Shown one piece after another: positions 1 through 7,291 of a DNA stretch of 25,232 nucleotides. This stretch comes from a virus. The notes beneath the pieces were generated by a model that was not told the origin of the DNA, made no database searches, and saw only the letters and a list, made by a program, of their open reading frames with translations. The stretch lies in the IMG/VR virus record IMGVR_UViG_3300029797_000110, positions 1-25,232 of that record; one strand, given 5' to 3'. Both the position numbers and the translations under genes were made by a program. Each line of letters begins with the position of its first letter. The stretch's first letter is position 1.

Positions 1-1
1 A

Positions 2-568
2 GAGCTCAATGTAAATAATATCATAGCAGTGGATAAGGATGGTATTATCGCAAGAGACGATGAAACTAGGGAATATGACTTCCTTTCTAAAGAACTCTCT
101 ACTATTACCAACAAAGAAAACCTAAAAGGTGGATTAGGAGATGCAGTAAAGGGTGCAGATATATTTATAGGGGTATCAGCTCCAGGTATACTTAAGCCTG
201 AAATGATAAAGACTATGAATACGGATTCAATAATCTTTGCCATGGCAAATCCTACTCCAGAGATAATGCCTGATGAGGCCTTAGCAGCAGGAGCTAGGAT
301 AGTGGGGACAGGAAGATCTGACTTCCATAATCAGGTTAATAATGTTCTTGCATTCCCAGGACTTTTTAGAGGTGCTCTAGATGCAAAGGCGAAAAAAATA
401 ACTGAAGAGATGAAGATGGCGGCAGCTATAGCTCTTGCTAACGTAATAGAGGAGTCGGAGTTGAGAGATGACTATATAATTCCTGATCCATTTGATGAGA
501 GAGTTGTAAAGGTAGTGTCTGAAACTGTGGCGAGAGTTGCAAAGGATATGAAAATCTGCAGGGATTAA
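2..568 (+). CDS. Malic enzyme (malate dehydrogenase, oxaloacetate-decarboxylating), 3' end
   Basis: C-terminal 188 residues of a malic enzyme. The reading frame is open to the window edge, so the true start lies upstream. Malic enzymes oxidatively decarboxylate malate to pyruvate, producing NAD(P)H in the cytosol. The visible part is the NAD(P)-binding domain and C-terminal tail. It shows the conserved ADIFIGVSAPGILKPEMI stretch, then IIFAMANPTPEI, then GRSDFHNQVNN and LAFPGLFRGALD, all hallmarks of the family. The gene is followed within 20 bp by a hairpin terminator, so it ends its own transcription unit. It is host DNA flanking the prophage. NAD versus NADP preference cannot be judged without the missing N-terminal two-thirds. 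Confidence 0.93.
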   Translation, partial: ELNVNNIIAVDKDGIIARDDETREYDFLSKELSTITNKENLKGGLGDAVKGADIFIGVSAPGILKPEMIKTMNTDSIIFAMANPTPEIMPDEALAAGARIVGTGRSDFHNQVNNVLAFPGLFRGALDAKAKKITEEMKMAAAIALANVIEESELRDDYIIPDPFDERVVKVVSETVARVAKDMKICRD

Positions 569-586
569 GTAGGTAAGTAAGAAAGT

Positions 587-618
587 ATAGGGGCTGACTC
601 TAAAAGGTCAGCCTCTAT
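587..618 (+). terminator. Rho-independent terminator of the malic enzyme gene
   Basis: ATAGGGGCTGAC and GTCAGCCTCTAT form a 12-bp stem with one G-U pair around an 8-nt loop. A weak U-rich tail follows. It lies 19 bp after the malic enzyme stop codon. Confidence 0.8.
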
Positions 619-659
619 AAATTTAATATTTTTAAAAATTAAGATTATAAATAAAAAAG

Positions 660-689
660 TTGACAACTTTTAATAAGTGATGATATACT
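660..689 (+). promoter_or_regulatory. Sigma70-type promoter of tRNA-Thr
   Basis: A perfect -35 box TTGACA (660-665) and a -10 box TATACT (684-689) are separated by 18 bp. The predicted start, near 696, is about 10 bp before the mature tRNA 5' end, as expected for a single-tRNA transcript. Confidence 0.82.
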
Positions 690-705
690 TTTGCTGCAGC
701 CTTAC

Positions 706-781
706 GCCGCCTTAGCTCAGTAGGTAGAGCAATACCATGGTAAGGTAGAGGTCGCCGGTTCGACTCCGGCAGGTGGCACCA
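706..781 (+). tRNA. tRNA-Thr (anticodon GGU), CCA encoded
   Basis: Cloverleaf folded by hand. The acceptor stem is GCCGCCT/AGGTGGC with one G-U pair. The D arm is GCTC...GAGC. The anticodon stem is ATACC/GGTAG with loop ATGGTAA, giving anticodon GGT (reads ACC/ACU). The T arm is GCCGG-TTCGACT-CCGGC, the discriminator is A, and CCA is genome-encoded (779-781). The 27-43 pair at the top of the anticodon stem is an A-G mismatch. Its 3' end is the last clear host gene before the prophage, so it is the probable integration site. Confidence 0.95.
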
Positions 782-796
782 CTGAAAATGAGTGTT

Positions 797-825
797 AGAG
801 AGGAATGTAAGTTCTTCTCTTTTTT
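797..825 (+). terminator. Rho-independent terminator of tRNA-Thr
   Basis: AGAGAGGAA (797-805) pairs with TTCTTCTCT (812-820) as 9 bp including one G-U, around the 6-nt loop TGTAAG. A run of T residues starts at 821. It sits 15 bp after the encoded CCA. Confidence 0.85.
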
Positions 826-829
826 ATTT

Positions 830-851
830 GGCAAAGAAATGGCAAAGAAAA
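830..851. repeat. Tandem 11-bp direct repeat beside the prophage end
   Basis: GGCAAAGAAAT is followed directly by GGCAAAGAAAA, two 11-bp copies differing in the last base. It lies between the tRNA terminator and the phage late terminator. Short direct repeats in this position can be integrase or excisionase arm sites, but that is inference. Confidence 0.45.
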
Positions 852-855
852 TAAA

Positions 856-881
856 AAAGGTCGGGTGAATACCTGACCTTT
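856..881 (-). terminator. Terminator of the phage late operon
   Basis: On the minus strand AAAGGTCAGGT, loop ATTC, and ACCCGACCTTT form an 11-bp stem with one G-U, followed by a T-rich run. It lies 60 bp after the last phage gene and faces the host tRNA unit. The stem is nearly symmetric and may also work on the plus strand. Confidence 0.82.
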
Positions 882-940
882 AAAATATTAATTTAAAGCC
901 TGCTTCTATGCTTAAATTCTGATTCCCTCTGAAATCATTC

Positions 941-1426
941 CTATATCGAAGGCCTGGCAAACACCTCGCCTTTCAGATCTTCAGCGATTCCTTCTATCTG
1001 TCCATTTCCAACTATATCTTTATTATCAAAATAGCTTATTTCCAAGGCTTTATTTTTGAATTTATCTATTATTTCTACTTTAGATTCTACTTCTTGCACA
1101 TAGTGGGATCTGAAATGGGTATTAATACTATGCACTAATTTCTCTATATAACTAATTATCTTTGATTTCGGGAACAAGGCTTTCAAAATAAAACGTGGTA
1201 TTGAAGGTAGTGAACTTATTAAATTATCGTATAGGGACAGGGCCCTTTCCAGTTTAGCTTCTCCCTCTCCGCTTCCAAGTTCAGTCTCTGCCTGGACCAT
1301 CAATTTATAAACCGCATTGATTATAAATTGTTTTCCGCCAAATTTTATAGCTCCGAATATTCCAACTATAACTATTACTAAAAACCCAAGGTTCCCTAAA
1401 GTTAAAAAACTAATTATTTTTCCCAT
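941..1426 (-). CDS. Holin-like membrane protein, LL-H/phage_holin_6_1 type
   Basis: 161 aa with one N-terminal hydrophobic segment (about residues 5-27, LTLGNLGFLVIVIVGIFGAI). A soluble part containing QAETELGSGEGEAKLERAL follows; this Glu/Gly-rich pattern is typical of the LL-H holin family (family knowledge). Holins open the inner membrane at the end of infection so that endolysin reaches the wall. The AAGGAGGG ribosome site overlaps the end of the upstream holin-like gene, and ATG follows. It is last in the late operon, just before the terminator. The C-terminal ~80 residues are longer than in small holins and are unexplained. Confidence 0.65.
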   Translation of the reverse strand: MGKIISFLTLGNLGFLVIVIVGIFGAIKFGGKQFIINAVYKLMVQAETELGSGEGEAKLERALSLYDNLISSLPSIPRFILKALFPKSKIISYIEKLVHSINTHFRSHYVQEVESKVEIIDKFKNKALEISYFDNKDIVGNGQIEGIAEDLKGEVFARPSI

Positions 1427-1428
1427 TG

Positions 1429-1683
1429 CTATTTCCCTCCTTTTAGAAGTTCTACCATCATTTTTAGATATTCAGATACACCCTTGTGCACCTCATTGTG
1501 CGTCTCGTTATATAGACTAAAGTCCTCTTTGTCTAGTTTTTTTTCATGTAAAGTTTCCACTTCTTTTCTGCTCTCAGCCTTTATTTTTCCTTGTTCTCTC
1601 CATAAATAAAGAATAGCGCAACATATTAGTGTGAGAACCCCGTAAAGCGGTGTTTCGAATAAGCCTTTTATAAGACCGAACAT
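1429..1683 (-). CDS. Small holin-like protein with one membrane segment
   Basis: 84 aa. Residues about 10-28 (ETPLYGVLTLICCAILYLW) form one membrane helix. A charged, probably helical tail follows and ends in KGGK. This layout resembles BhlA/UviB-type holin-like proteins, but I assign it by topology and position rather than by a signature motif. It is preceded by AAGGAGGGG nine bases before ATG. It lies directly downstream of the endolysin gene and 2 bp before the second holin-like gene, so the lysis cassette has two candidate holins, or a holin and a partner. Confidence 0.6.
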   Translation of the reverse strand: MFGLIKGLFETPLYGVLTLICCAILYLWREQGKIKAESRKEVETLHEKKLDKEDFSLYNETHNEVHKGVSEYLKMMVELLKGGK

Positions 1684-1708
1684 TTCAGTATCCCCTCCTT
1701 AGTTGTTC

Positions 1709-2149
1709 TTAATAATCGCCTCTAACCATTAATGTTGCCAGCTCTTCCGCTCTTTCTTTCACATCTAGGTAATACTTGCTCTTCCCTTTGCTGCAATCAT
1801 TTCCATCTTTATACAGCATCTCTTTAGCGGCCAACTCAAAATTCTTTAGGATTATGGCCCTTATCATTCCTTTAAATCCTAAAACTTTGCCTATTCCCAT
1901 GTTGTAAACCATATTCACAATTACGTCTTTTCTTGCCATAGAAAGCGGAGTAAACCATGAATATTTTTCAAGGTCTTTTTCTAATTTGTCAGTTCGCATT
2001 TTTAAAATCATGAGACTTTCTTCATAAGAAAGCCCTACATGGTCTAGATTAAAGCCGATACCTACAGTGGCTATTCCTTTTGTGTCCGTATAAGGGAATT
2101 GTCTATACCCTTCGTGTGTTTCAAGTCTTTTTAATCCTTGCTCTGTCAT
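1709..2149 (-). CDS. Endolysin, GH24 (T4-type) lysozyme
   Basis: 146 aa from ATG at 2149. This start is chosen because AGAGGTG lies just upstream, overlapping the stop codon of the previous gene. The enzyme cleaves the MurNAc-GlcNAc bond of peptidoglycan at lysis. The catalytic triad is visible as E13, D22 and T28 in HEGYRQFPYTDTKG...TVGIG. The E-8-D-5-T spacing is the same as in T4 lysozyme (E11, D20, T26). No signal peptide or N-terminal membrane anchor is seen, so export should depend on the neighbouring holin-like proteins. Length is normal for a single-domain GH24 enzyme. Confidence 0.93.
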   Translation of the reverse strand: MTEQGLKRLETHEGYRQFPYTDTKGIATVGIGFNLDHVGLSYEESLMILKMRTDKLEKDLEKYSWFTPLSMARKDVIVNMVYNMGIGKVLGFKGMIRAIILKNFELAAKEMLYKDGNDCSKGKSKYYLDVKERAEELATLMVRGDY

Positions 2150-2160
2150 AAGTTCACCTC

Positions 2161-2484
2161 TTAATAGTGTGTCCAGCCAGCCAGACGGAGGACCACCCAA
2201 AAGGTGATCCCTTCTGCTATGCTGGTCCCTTCTTTTAATGCTATTTTTAAAAAAATATTGTCAGCTTTTAGTCTCCCTACTTTTTTGTAGTAAAGATAGT
2301 CGTGAACAGCGGCGGCCGTTATATAATCTTCGTCATAAGGATCGAAAAGCCACTGTAAACATTCAGGAACAGATGCCCCGTCTGTATAGAAACCTTGAGG
2401 GATTGTATAGGGGCCATATGTAAAGTCCTCTGAAACTATAAGAAATCCATCTTGATCACTTTCTTCTAGTTTTATTTTTTTCAT
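2161..2484 (-). CDS. DUF1353 family protein
   Basis: 107 aa. The pattern GFYTDGASVPE...L, then AAAVHDYLYY, then GRLKADNIFLKIALKEG matches the phage-borne DUF1353 family. The family's function is not established. The conserved Asp and His (D in TDGAS, HD in VHDYLY) resemble a metal or catalytic site, which is inference. The AAGGAGG site overlaps CCTT directly before ATG. It sits between the fibre genes and the endolysin, so a role in lysis or wall processing is possible. No signal peptide is present; the C-terminal segment (GITFWVVLRLAGW) is mildly hydrophobic. Confidence 0.7.
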   Translation of the reverse strand: MKKIKLEESDQDGFLIVSEDFTYGPYTIPQGFYTDGASVPECLQWLFDPYDEDYITAAAVHDYLYYKKVGRLKADNIFLKIALKEGTSIAEGITFWVVLRLAGWTHY

Positions 2485-2497
2485 AAGGCCTCCTTTT

Positions 2498-3217
2498 TTA
2501 GTAAGTTATAGAAGCACTCACTTCTTCCCATCTAGCAGTCAAATCATAATTTTCAAGAGTTTCGTCCGATGCACTTTCTAGTTCTGTTTTTATCGTTCCT
2601 CTAGTATCAAAGCATCTTTGAATATGGTCAGAAGTTAAAAGTCCTAGTGAAATAAGATCCTGTAAATTATCATCTGTTATCGCAATTCCTTCTTTATCCA
2701 GGTTATACCAAGTGGTACTTCTACCATAAGTTGAAAATCTTGAGACTGCTGAAGTAATGGAAGATATACTTTCAGACATTGTGTCAAAATCTCCATACTC
2801 TATTACAGTGTTATCTTCTAAATCGTTTTTCATGGTGGTAGCTGCTGCAATTAATGCGGTTCTTTTTTCTTCTACTTTTGTAAATTCGTAGTCTTCGGTT
2901 TCGGAGTTCCATGTATGATAATCAGAAGGGCACTCCACAGTTACGATACTTTCTGTATCGCCATCTGCATACTCTCCATCCTGGAGCTCATAATCTCCAT
3001 TGAGGAATGCTTCGTACTGCGACAGTTCTATTAACTCCCCGCTCTCACAAGTGAAATAATTCGGTAAATTCCCCTCATAAATTACATGTAAATCCGCATC
3101 GTATTCTTTATACAGCTTTGTGTATTCTTCATTGTCATATCTAGTTTTTGAAATAGACTCATATGAAACTGTTTTTAATATTTCATTTGATGATTTTTTT
3201 ATAAAATAAATACTCAT
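2498..3217 (-). CDS. Tail-fibre-associated protein, possibly a DUF4376-like fibre assembly factor
   Basis: 239 aa from ATG at 3217, chosen for the GGAGG site with 5-base spacing. The N-terminal 100 residues are acidic and Tyr-rich. The centre has EEKRTALIAAATTMKNDLED, and the C-terminal ~80 residues contain a Trp-Tyr-Asn-Leu motif followed by ITDDNLQDLISLGLL. That C-terminal pattern resembles DUF4376-type domains of tail-fibre accessory or assembly proteins. Its position directly after the fibre genes supports this. The assignment is tentative; it could also be a structural fibre component. Confidence 0.45.
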   Translation of the reverse strand: MSIYFIKKSSNEILKTVSYESISKTRYDNEEYTKLYKEYDADLHVIYEGNLPNYFTCESGELIELSQYEAFLNGDYELQDGEYADGDTESIVTVECPSDYHTWNSETEDYEFTKVEEKRTALIAAATTMKNDLEDNTVIEYGDFDTMSESISSITSAVSRFSTYGRSTTWYNLDKEGIAITDDNLQDLISLGLLTSDHIQRCFDTRGTIKTELESASDETLENYDLTARWEEVSASITY

Positions 3218-3262
3218 TTTTACCTCCATTTTAATTTTTTAATTTCTCATAAATTTTAGAAT

Positions 3263-4072
3263 TTATTTAATGATTCTAAATGTATAATTATTATCGGCCG
3301 TATAATTTTGATAAGCGTTTAGTTTAGTTTCATCAATATCATCAACTTTCAAAATAGGTGTTAAAGACGAGCCTCCTTTTCTCACCTCTAAAACTTCAAA
3401 AATATTAGCAAGATTTCTAGTTACTAAGTACAAAGAGGCGGCACTTGTCGCTATACTAACATCTTTCAAGGTACTCATTATCAAGACGCTTCCTTCATTG
3501 CTTTTTTTTCTTATTTCCTCAAAAAGTGAAGTTATATCAACTTCAACCGCATTTGCAGGCAAAGTCACAAAACTATAATCAGATAAATTCTCTAATTTAT
3601 CCGAAATTGACTTAGCTGTAAATTCTTCAAAATCAGAATCAGGGTTATCGTCTCCAAGGGTCCATGTCTTGTCAGAATTGCACAAATAGTAAGTATGATT
3701 TGAAGAATCTTCTTCAAGATCATAACCATTGTATACAGTATTAGTGGATACACTTTCTTGTTCAGATAAATTTCCTCCAAAGCTGTAACCTAATCTCAAC
3801 AAATTCTGTATTTGGTCTGAAAGCTCGCCACTACTCGAAGAAAAACCCGAAGTCGCCAGTTTGGCTTCCCCCCTTACGGTTTTTCCGTAGATTTTCCCTG
3901 AAGAGGCTTTCAAGTATCGTTTCTCTCCAGGATATAATATAATCGCATCATCTGAACTAGTAGGCTCAGTAGTCGAATCAGCAAGAAGAATACCATTACT
4001 TGTATCTTTGTTAAGAAATGTTCCTTTCGTCTCAGATAATTCTGTCCATGTTTCATTATTTAATTTATACAT
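3263..4072 (-). CDS. Tail fibre/receptor-binding-like protein, shorter paralogue
   Basis: 269 aa, preceded by AAGGAGG at good spacing. Residues 91-164 are a module also found in the neighbouring upstream gene at about 72% identity (counted by hand: LRLGY-FGGNLSEQE, YDLEEDS, WTLGDDNPDSDFEE). The N-terminal 90 residues and the C-terminal ~105 differ from the neighbour. The end (NYTADNNYTFRIIK) looks like a beta-rich tip. The gene lies after the I-like baseplate gene, the usual place for fibres. Host recognition is inferred from position and modular build. I do not recognise the tip domain. Confidence 0.55.
   Translation of the reverse strand: MYKLNNETWTELSETKGTFLNKDTSNGILLADSTTEPTSSDDAIILYPGEKRYLKASSGKIYGKTVRGEAKLATSGFSSSSGELSDQIQNLLRLGYSFGGNLSEQESVSTNTVYNGYDLEEDSSNHTYYLCNSDKTWTLGDDNPDSDFEEFTAKSISDKLENLSDYSFVTLPANAVEVDITSLFEEIRKKSNEGSVLIMSTLKDVSIATSAASLYLVTRNLANIFEVLEVRKGGSSLTPILKVDDIDETKLNAYQNYTADNNYTFRIIK
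3581..3802 (-). repeat. Fibre module copy 2 (74 aa, residues 91-164)
   Basis: Encodes the 74-aa module shared with 4503-4724. By hand alignment there are 21 differences in 74 residues and no gaps. WTLGDDNPDSDFEE and YDLEEDS are unchanged. Confidence 0.85.
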
Positions 4073-4115
4073 TTTTACCTCCTTATAAAATTAATTTTTT
4101 CATAAAGTTTAAAGT

Positions 4116-5240
4116 TTATGCTAGTTTAGTTATTTTAACTTGCCCGTATTCTTCTCCGCCTGTCCAAGTTGTGCTGTCAACAACTAATTTAAAATCAGTT
4201 CCTTTTGTAGACGTGTCATGATACCAGTTAACTGTGTGAGTTTGTCTTGTTATTGTAGTTGTCTGATTATGACCTGCGTGGTTAGAAACCGCTAAATTAG
4301 TATCGTCAGGTTTTCTTGCGTATAAATAAGTAGACCATGCAGAAACAAGAGATCCTTTATCTGTTCTTGCCACAGCTTCTATATAATATTTACCAGCCGG
4401 CAACGTAACAACTCCGCTGTCTATTGTTACACCAAGCTTATTATAAAGTACTGATAAAGAAGCTAAACCAGTTGTGTTGCTCGGATTATACAAAATGGCT
4501 CCCGATAAAGTTTCTACTTTATCCAAAAGTGCCCTGTATGTAGCTTCCTCAAAATCTGAGTCTGGGTTATCGTCTCCAAGAGTCCACGACTTACCTGTAT
4601 TGCACAAATAATAAACATGATCTGCAGAATCTTCTTCAAGATCATAAGCGTTATAAATATAATTAGAAACTACAGTCTCTTGTTCAGAAAGATTTCCTCC
4701 AAATGTATACCCAAGCCTAAGTAATTTTTCTATATTATCCTCATTTTGCTCCGGTAAAGAAGGTAATTTTGTAAGTATAAAGACTCCTCCTGTATATTGC
4801 AATTCTGCATACTTCCCAATACAGAGTTCGTAAGATTCTAAAGCGGTATTTAATCCGTCTGAATCTTTCTTATATACCTCTACAGTATCCACAAGGGTGT
4901 CCTCATCATATATTTTTAGGAAACTTCTACCTGTACCGGCTGAGTTTACTGCAGGAATATATACCTGTAATTTCAAACCTTCGAATAATCCAAAATCTTC
5001 TATACCTGTAAGATCCACAGTATAGTAATTGTAATCTGTTAATGCTTCATATGTAGAGGTTAAGCTGTATACGCAGTTCTTTTGAATTGCATTAAAGTTA
5101 GCGGCTTCTAGAGCGGTTCCAGCTTGTGAAATTGTACCAGGCTGGGCCTCGATAGTTGCTGTGAAAGTTGTGTCGTCATCTTGAGTGAATAAAAATTTAT
5201 TAGCATACTGAACAGATCTATCTATAAACTTCTTAATCAT
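4116..5240 (-). CDS. Tail fibre/receptor-binding-like protein, longer paralogue
   Basis: 374 aa, with GGAGG ahead of ATG. The N-terminal ~170 residues begin with FIDRSVQYANKFLFTQ and TFTATIEAQPGTISQAGT, the kind of trimerising N-terminus that attaches fibres to a baseplate. Residues 173-246 are the module shared with the next gene. The C-terminal ~125 residues are beta-rich, with VVTLPAGKYYIEAVARTD and a final His/Thr-rich stretch (NHAGHNQTTTITRQTHTVNW), resembling C1q/TNF-like fibre tips. Fibre identity is inferred from position after the I-like gene and from composition. The receptor is unknown. Confidence 0.62.
   Translation of the reverse strand: MIKKFIDRSVQYANKFLFTQDDDTTFTATIEAQPGTISQAGTALEAANFNAIQKNCVYSLTSTYEALTDYNYYTVDLTGIEDFGLFEGLKLQVYIPAVNSAGTGRSFLKIYDEDTLVDTVEVYKKDSDGLNTALESYELCIGKYAELQYTGGVFILTKLPSLPEQNEDNIEKLLRLGYTFGGNLSEQETVVSNYIYNAYDLEEDSADHVYYLCNTGKSWTLGDDNPDSDFEEATYRALLDKVETLSGAILYNPSNTTGLASLSVLYNKLGVTIDSGVVTLPAGKYYIEAVARTDKGSLVSAWSTYLYARKPDDTNLAVSNHAGHNQTTTITRQTHTVNWYHDTSTKGTDFKLVVDSTTWTGGEEYGQVKITKLA
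4503..4724 (-). repeat. Fibre module copy 1 (74 aa, residues 173-246)
   Basis: Partner of 3581-3802. The duplication keeps the same flank order (spacer, module, beta-rich tip), so the two genes look like a duplicated and diverged fibre unit. Confidence 0.85.
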
Positions 5241-5252
5241 TTATCCTCCTCT

Positions 5253-5816
5253 CTACACCGGAAAATCTGCTGCTACATATGTATAAGGGAAAACCCCACT
5301 AGCATTTATAGTCCCGCATGTGTGTATTTCGTTGTAATATTCGTAGTTATACTCTGCTATAACCTTTATTCCAGCTCCTATCATGCTTTCAATTTCCACT
5401 AGAGCCGCAGGATCAAAGCCAGGTGTTAGTAAATAATCTATCTTATACGCCAAATCTTCCGCTGTATCAAAATCCCAACCTGGGATAAGGTCTCTCGGGT
5501 AATTTCCTATAACATTTTTTATCATTTTCAATATATTGTTATAATGCGGGACAAAGAAAACATTGTAATACTTAGCTTTTAATATCTGCCTATAGGTGTC
5601 TAAACTTTCTCCTGACTTTCTGAGCCTGTCTACATTTTCACCCAGTAAATCAAGGAACTCTTCTGTGGCGTTATCTATATAGAAAAGACCTGGATAAGAG
5701 TCGATGATAGCCTCTAATTCGTCCAGAACAGCCCCTATAACCTTATATCTTTTCAAAGTTTCCGACCTTCTATATATATTTGGCAGATGCTTTACCATAA
5801 AATTATAGTTCGTCAT
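5253..5816 (-). CDS. Baseplate wedge protein, P2 gpI-like
   Basis: 187 aa. The N-terminal half has the pattern of gpI-like tail proteins: HLPNIYRRSE, then LDELEAIIDSYPGLFYIDNATEEFLDLLG, then RKSGESLDTYRQILKAKY. It overlaps the J-like gene by ATGA, the tight coupling expected for J and I of contractile tails, which together build the baseplate wedge. The C-terminal part (about residues 150-187) is Tyr-rich and may contact the fibre. GGAGG precedes the ATG by 4 bases, inside the end of the upstream gene. Confidence 0.75.
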   Translation of the reverse strand: MTNYNFMVKHLPNIYRRSETLKRYKVIGAVLDELEAIIDSYPGLFYIDNATEEFLDLLGENVDRLRKSGESLDTYRQILKAKYYNVFFVPHYNNILKMIKNVIGNYPRDLIPGWDFDTAEDLAYKIDYLLTPGFDPAALVEIESMIGAGIKVIAEYNYEYYNEIHTCGTINASGVFPYTYVAADFPV

Positions 5817-6934
5817 TCTACCTCCCCAGCCACTGGTTTTTCATTGTCTGATAAGCTTATTGCACTTACAAATTCAGTTGTACCATATTTCTTAAAGGTT
5901 ACCCCTATGTGATCAAAGTTAGCTGCAGAGGACACATTGTCAGCGATATATTCTCCTGCATAATGGGAAGATATAACTCCTCCAACCTTTACAGACTCTA
6001 TATATTCATCCACTGCAGTTTCTATGTCTTCTGTGGTTCCATCACCAATTACCGTTAATTTCTTATCAATAGTAACCTCTGTGGGCCTGTCGAAATATAC
6101 TGTCCTATCATCCCCTTGTGAGTTTTGAAGAGTCACAGAGGTGGACCCGTACATGTAAACCGCTTGATCTACTTTTTCAAAGAGGACCTCTGCAATATCG
6201 GCATCAAGACCACCATCTACAATACAGTAGACTGATCGCCTCGGTTGATCTCCAACGGCTTCATCTTCATTATTCACTACTACTTTTGCACTCTCTACCC
6301 CAGAGATTTCCATAAGTGCTGCATATATTCCATCTTCATTCCAGTAAGATTTTGAAAATCCGCCGTTAAAATATCTTTTTCGGGAAGTTTCTAGTTCTTC
6401 CAAGTCCTGCCCCCCTTCAAAAGTTGAAGGATTTGAGAAGCTTCCCCACCCCGAAGGAGCACTTACCAACTCTGTAATTGTCCCTTCATCTGCGTTCCCG
6501 TCTTCACCAGTACTGTCACACTGGAAATTCACTTGAAAAGTGTTCCCTGTGGCTGTTACAGCCTCAGTATTAGAGTATGTTATGTCTGTATTTGCTTTTC
6601 TGACTTGTATTTCTCCGATTTCCGCAGTAGAACCTTCTTGAGTATCGCTAGTTTCAAGAATACCAGATGCATAAGAGGGCATTTTCCGGAAAAACATGAA
6701 GTTAGCAGCTCCTCCGAAAAAATAAGGGTCTCCCGCAGTTCTGAGTCTTGAATTGTCTATTGAATTTTGTAATTTATCATATAACCTTTTTATAGCAAGA
6801 CCTACAGGGGCATTTTCCCTATACCAATCTGAATTTTCTGAAATTCTGAAATCCTGCCCATATTGCTCCTGGGCATTGCTTTGCATTTCTTCCATTATTT
6901 CATCAAAAGTTTGTCCTAATGTGATATCAGACAA
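5813..6934 (-). CDS. Baseplate J-like protein
   Basis: 373 aa from a TTG start at 6934. That start has GGAGG eight bases upstream and overlaps the gp25-like gene by 8 bp; a start further upstream would lie inside the ribosome site. The baseplate J-like family forms wedge arms linking the hub to the fibres. Visible features are the N-terminal FDEIMEEMQ...YGQDF, a central beta-rich domain (TGNTFQVNFQCDSTGEDGNADEGTIT), then ESAKVVVNNEDE and CIVDGGLDADIAEVLFEKV. The C-terminal two-domain part (TEVTIDKKLTV...IESVKVGGVI) is typical. It lies between gp25-like and I-like genes, the conserved order. Confidence 0.85.
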   Translation of the reverse strand: MSDITLGQTFDEIMEEMQSNAQEQYGQDFRISENSDWYRENAPVGLAIKRLYDKLQNSIDNSRLRTAGDPYFFGGAANFMFFRKMPSYASGILETSDTQEGSTAEIGEIQVRKANTDITYSNTEAVTATGNTFQVNFQCDSTGEDGNADEGTITELVSAPSGWGSFSNPSTFEGGQDLEELETSRKRYFNGGFSKSYWNEDGIYAALMEISGVESAKVVVNNEDEAVGDQPRRSVYCIVDGGLDADIAEVLFEKVDQAVYMYGSTSVTLQNSQGDDRTVYFDRPTEVTIDKKLTVIGDGTTEDIETAVDEYIESVKVGGVISSHYAGEYIADNVSSAANFDHIGVTFKKYGTTEFVSAISLSDNEKPVAGEVE

Positions 6935-7277
6935 CTCTCTCACCTCCAACTTCCAGGATCGTCCTATATATAGTTTCTATCTCCCCTGAAAAGCTTGTTT
7001 TATACCCGTCTATAGTCACAGAAATATTAATAACATCCGTGACCCTTTCACTGTAATACTCTAATATTTTATTTCTGATTTCACTTTTAATTGCTGATAT
7101 ATTCCTTGAAAATAAAATCCTTCTAGAAAGACCATGCCTCCTGTCCCAAAAACACATTCCCTCATCTAAGTGACAGAAGTTTTCTAATTCTTGGCGTAAC
7201 AATTCAGAATCAGAAACTCTTTCAAAATTTTCATCCTCGATATATCTCTCGCCTTTTGTATTTTTTAATCCAAACAT
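6927..7277 (-). CDS. gp25-like baseplate wedge protein (P2 gpW family)
   Basis: 116 aa. The gp25/W fold is suggested by ELENFCHLDEGMCFWDRRHGLS, then EIRNKILEYYSERVTDVINISVTID near the C-terminus, where the wedge motif pairs with a basic patch. These small proteins nucleate baseplate wedges around the tube. The gene is between the spike and J-like genes, as expected. The GAGGGGG ribosome site is 8 bases before ATG. A C-terminal overlap with the J-like gene suggests coupled translation. Confidence 0.8.
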   Translation of the reverse strand: MFGLKNTKGERYIEDENFERVSDSELLRQELENFCHLDEGMCFWDRRHGLSRRILFSRNISAIKSEIRNKILEYYSERVTDVINISVTIDGYKTSFSGEIETIYRTILEVGGERVV

Positions 7278-7291
7278 TTATTATCCCCCTC

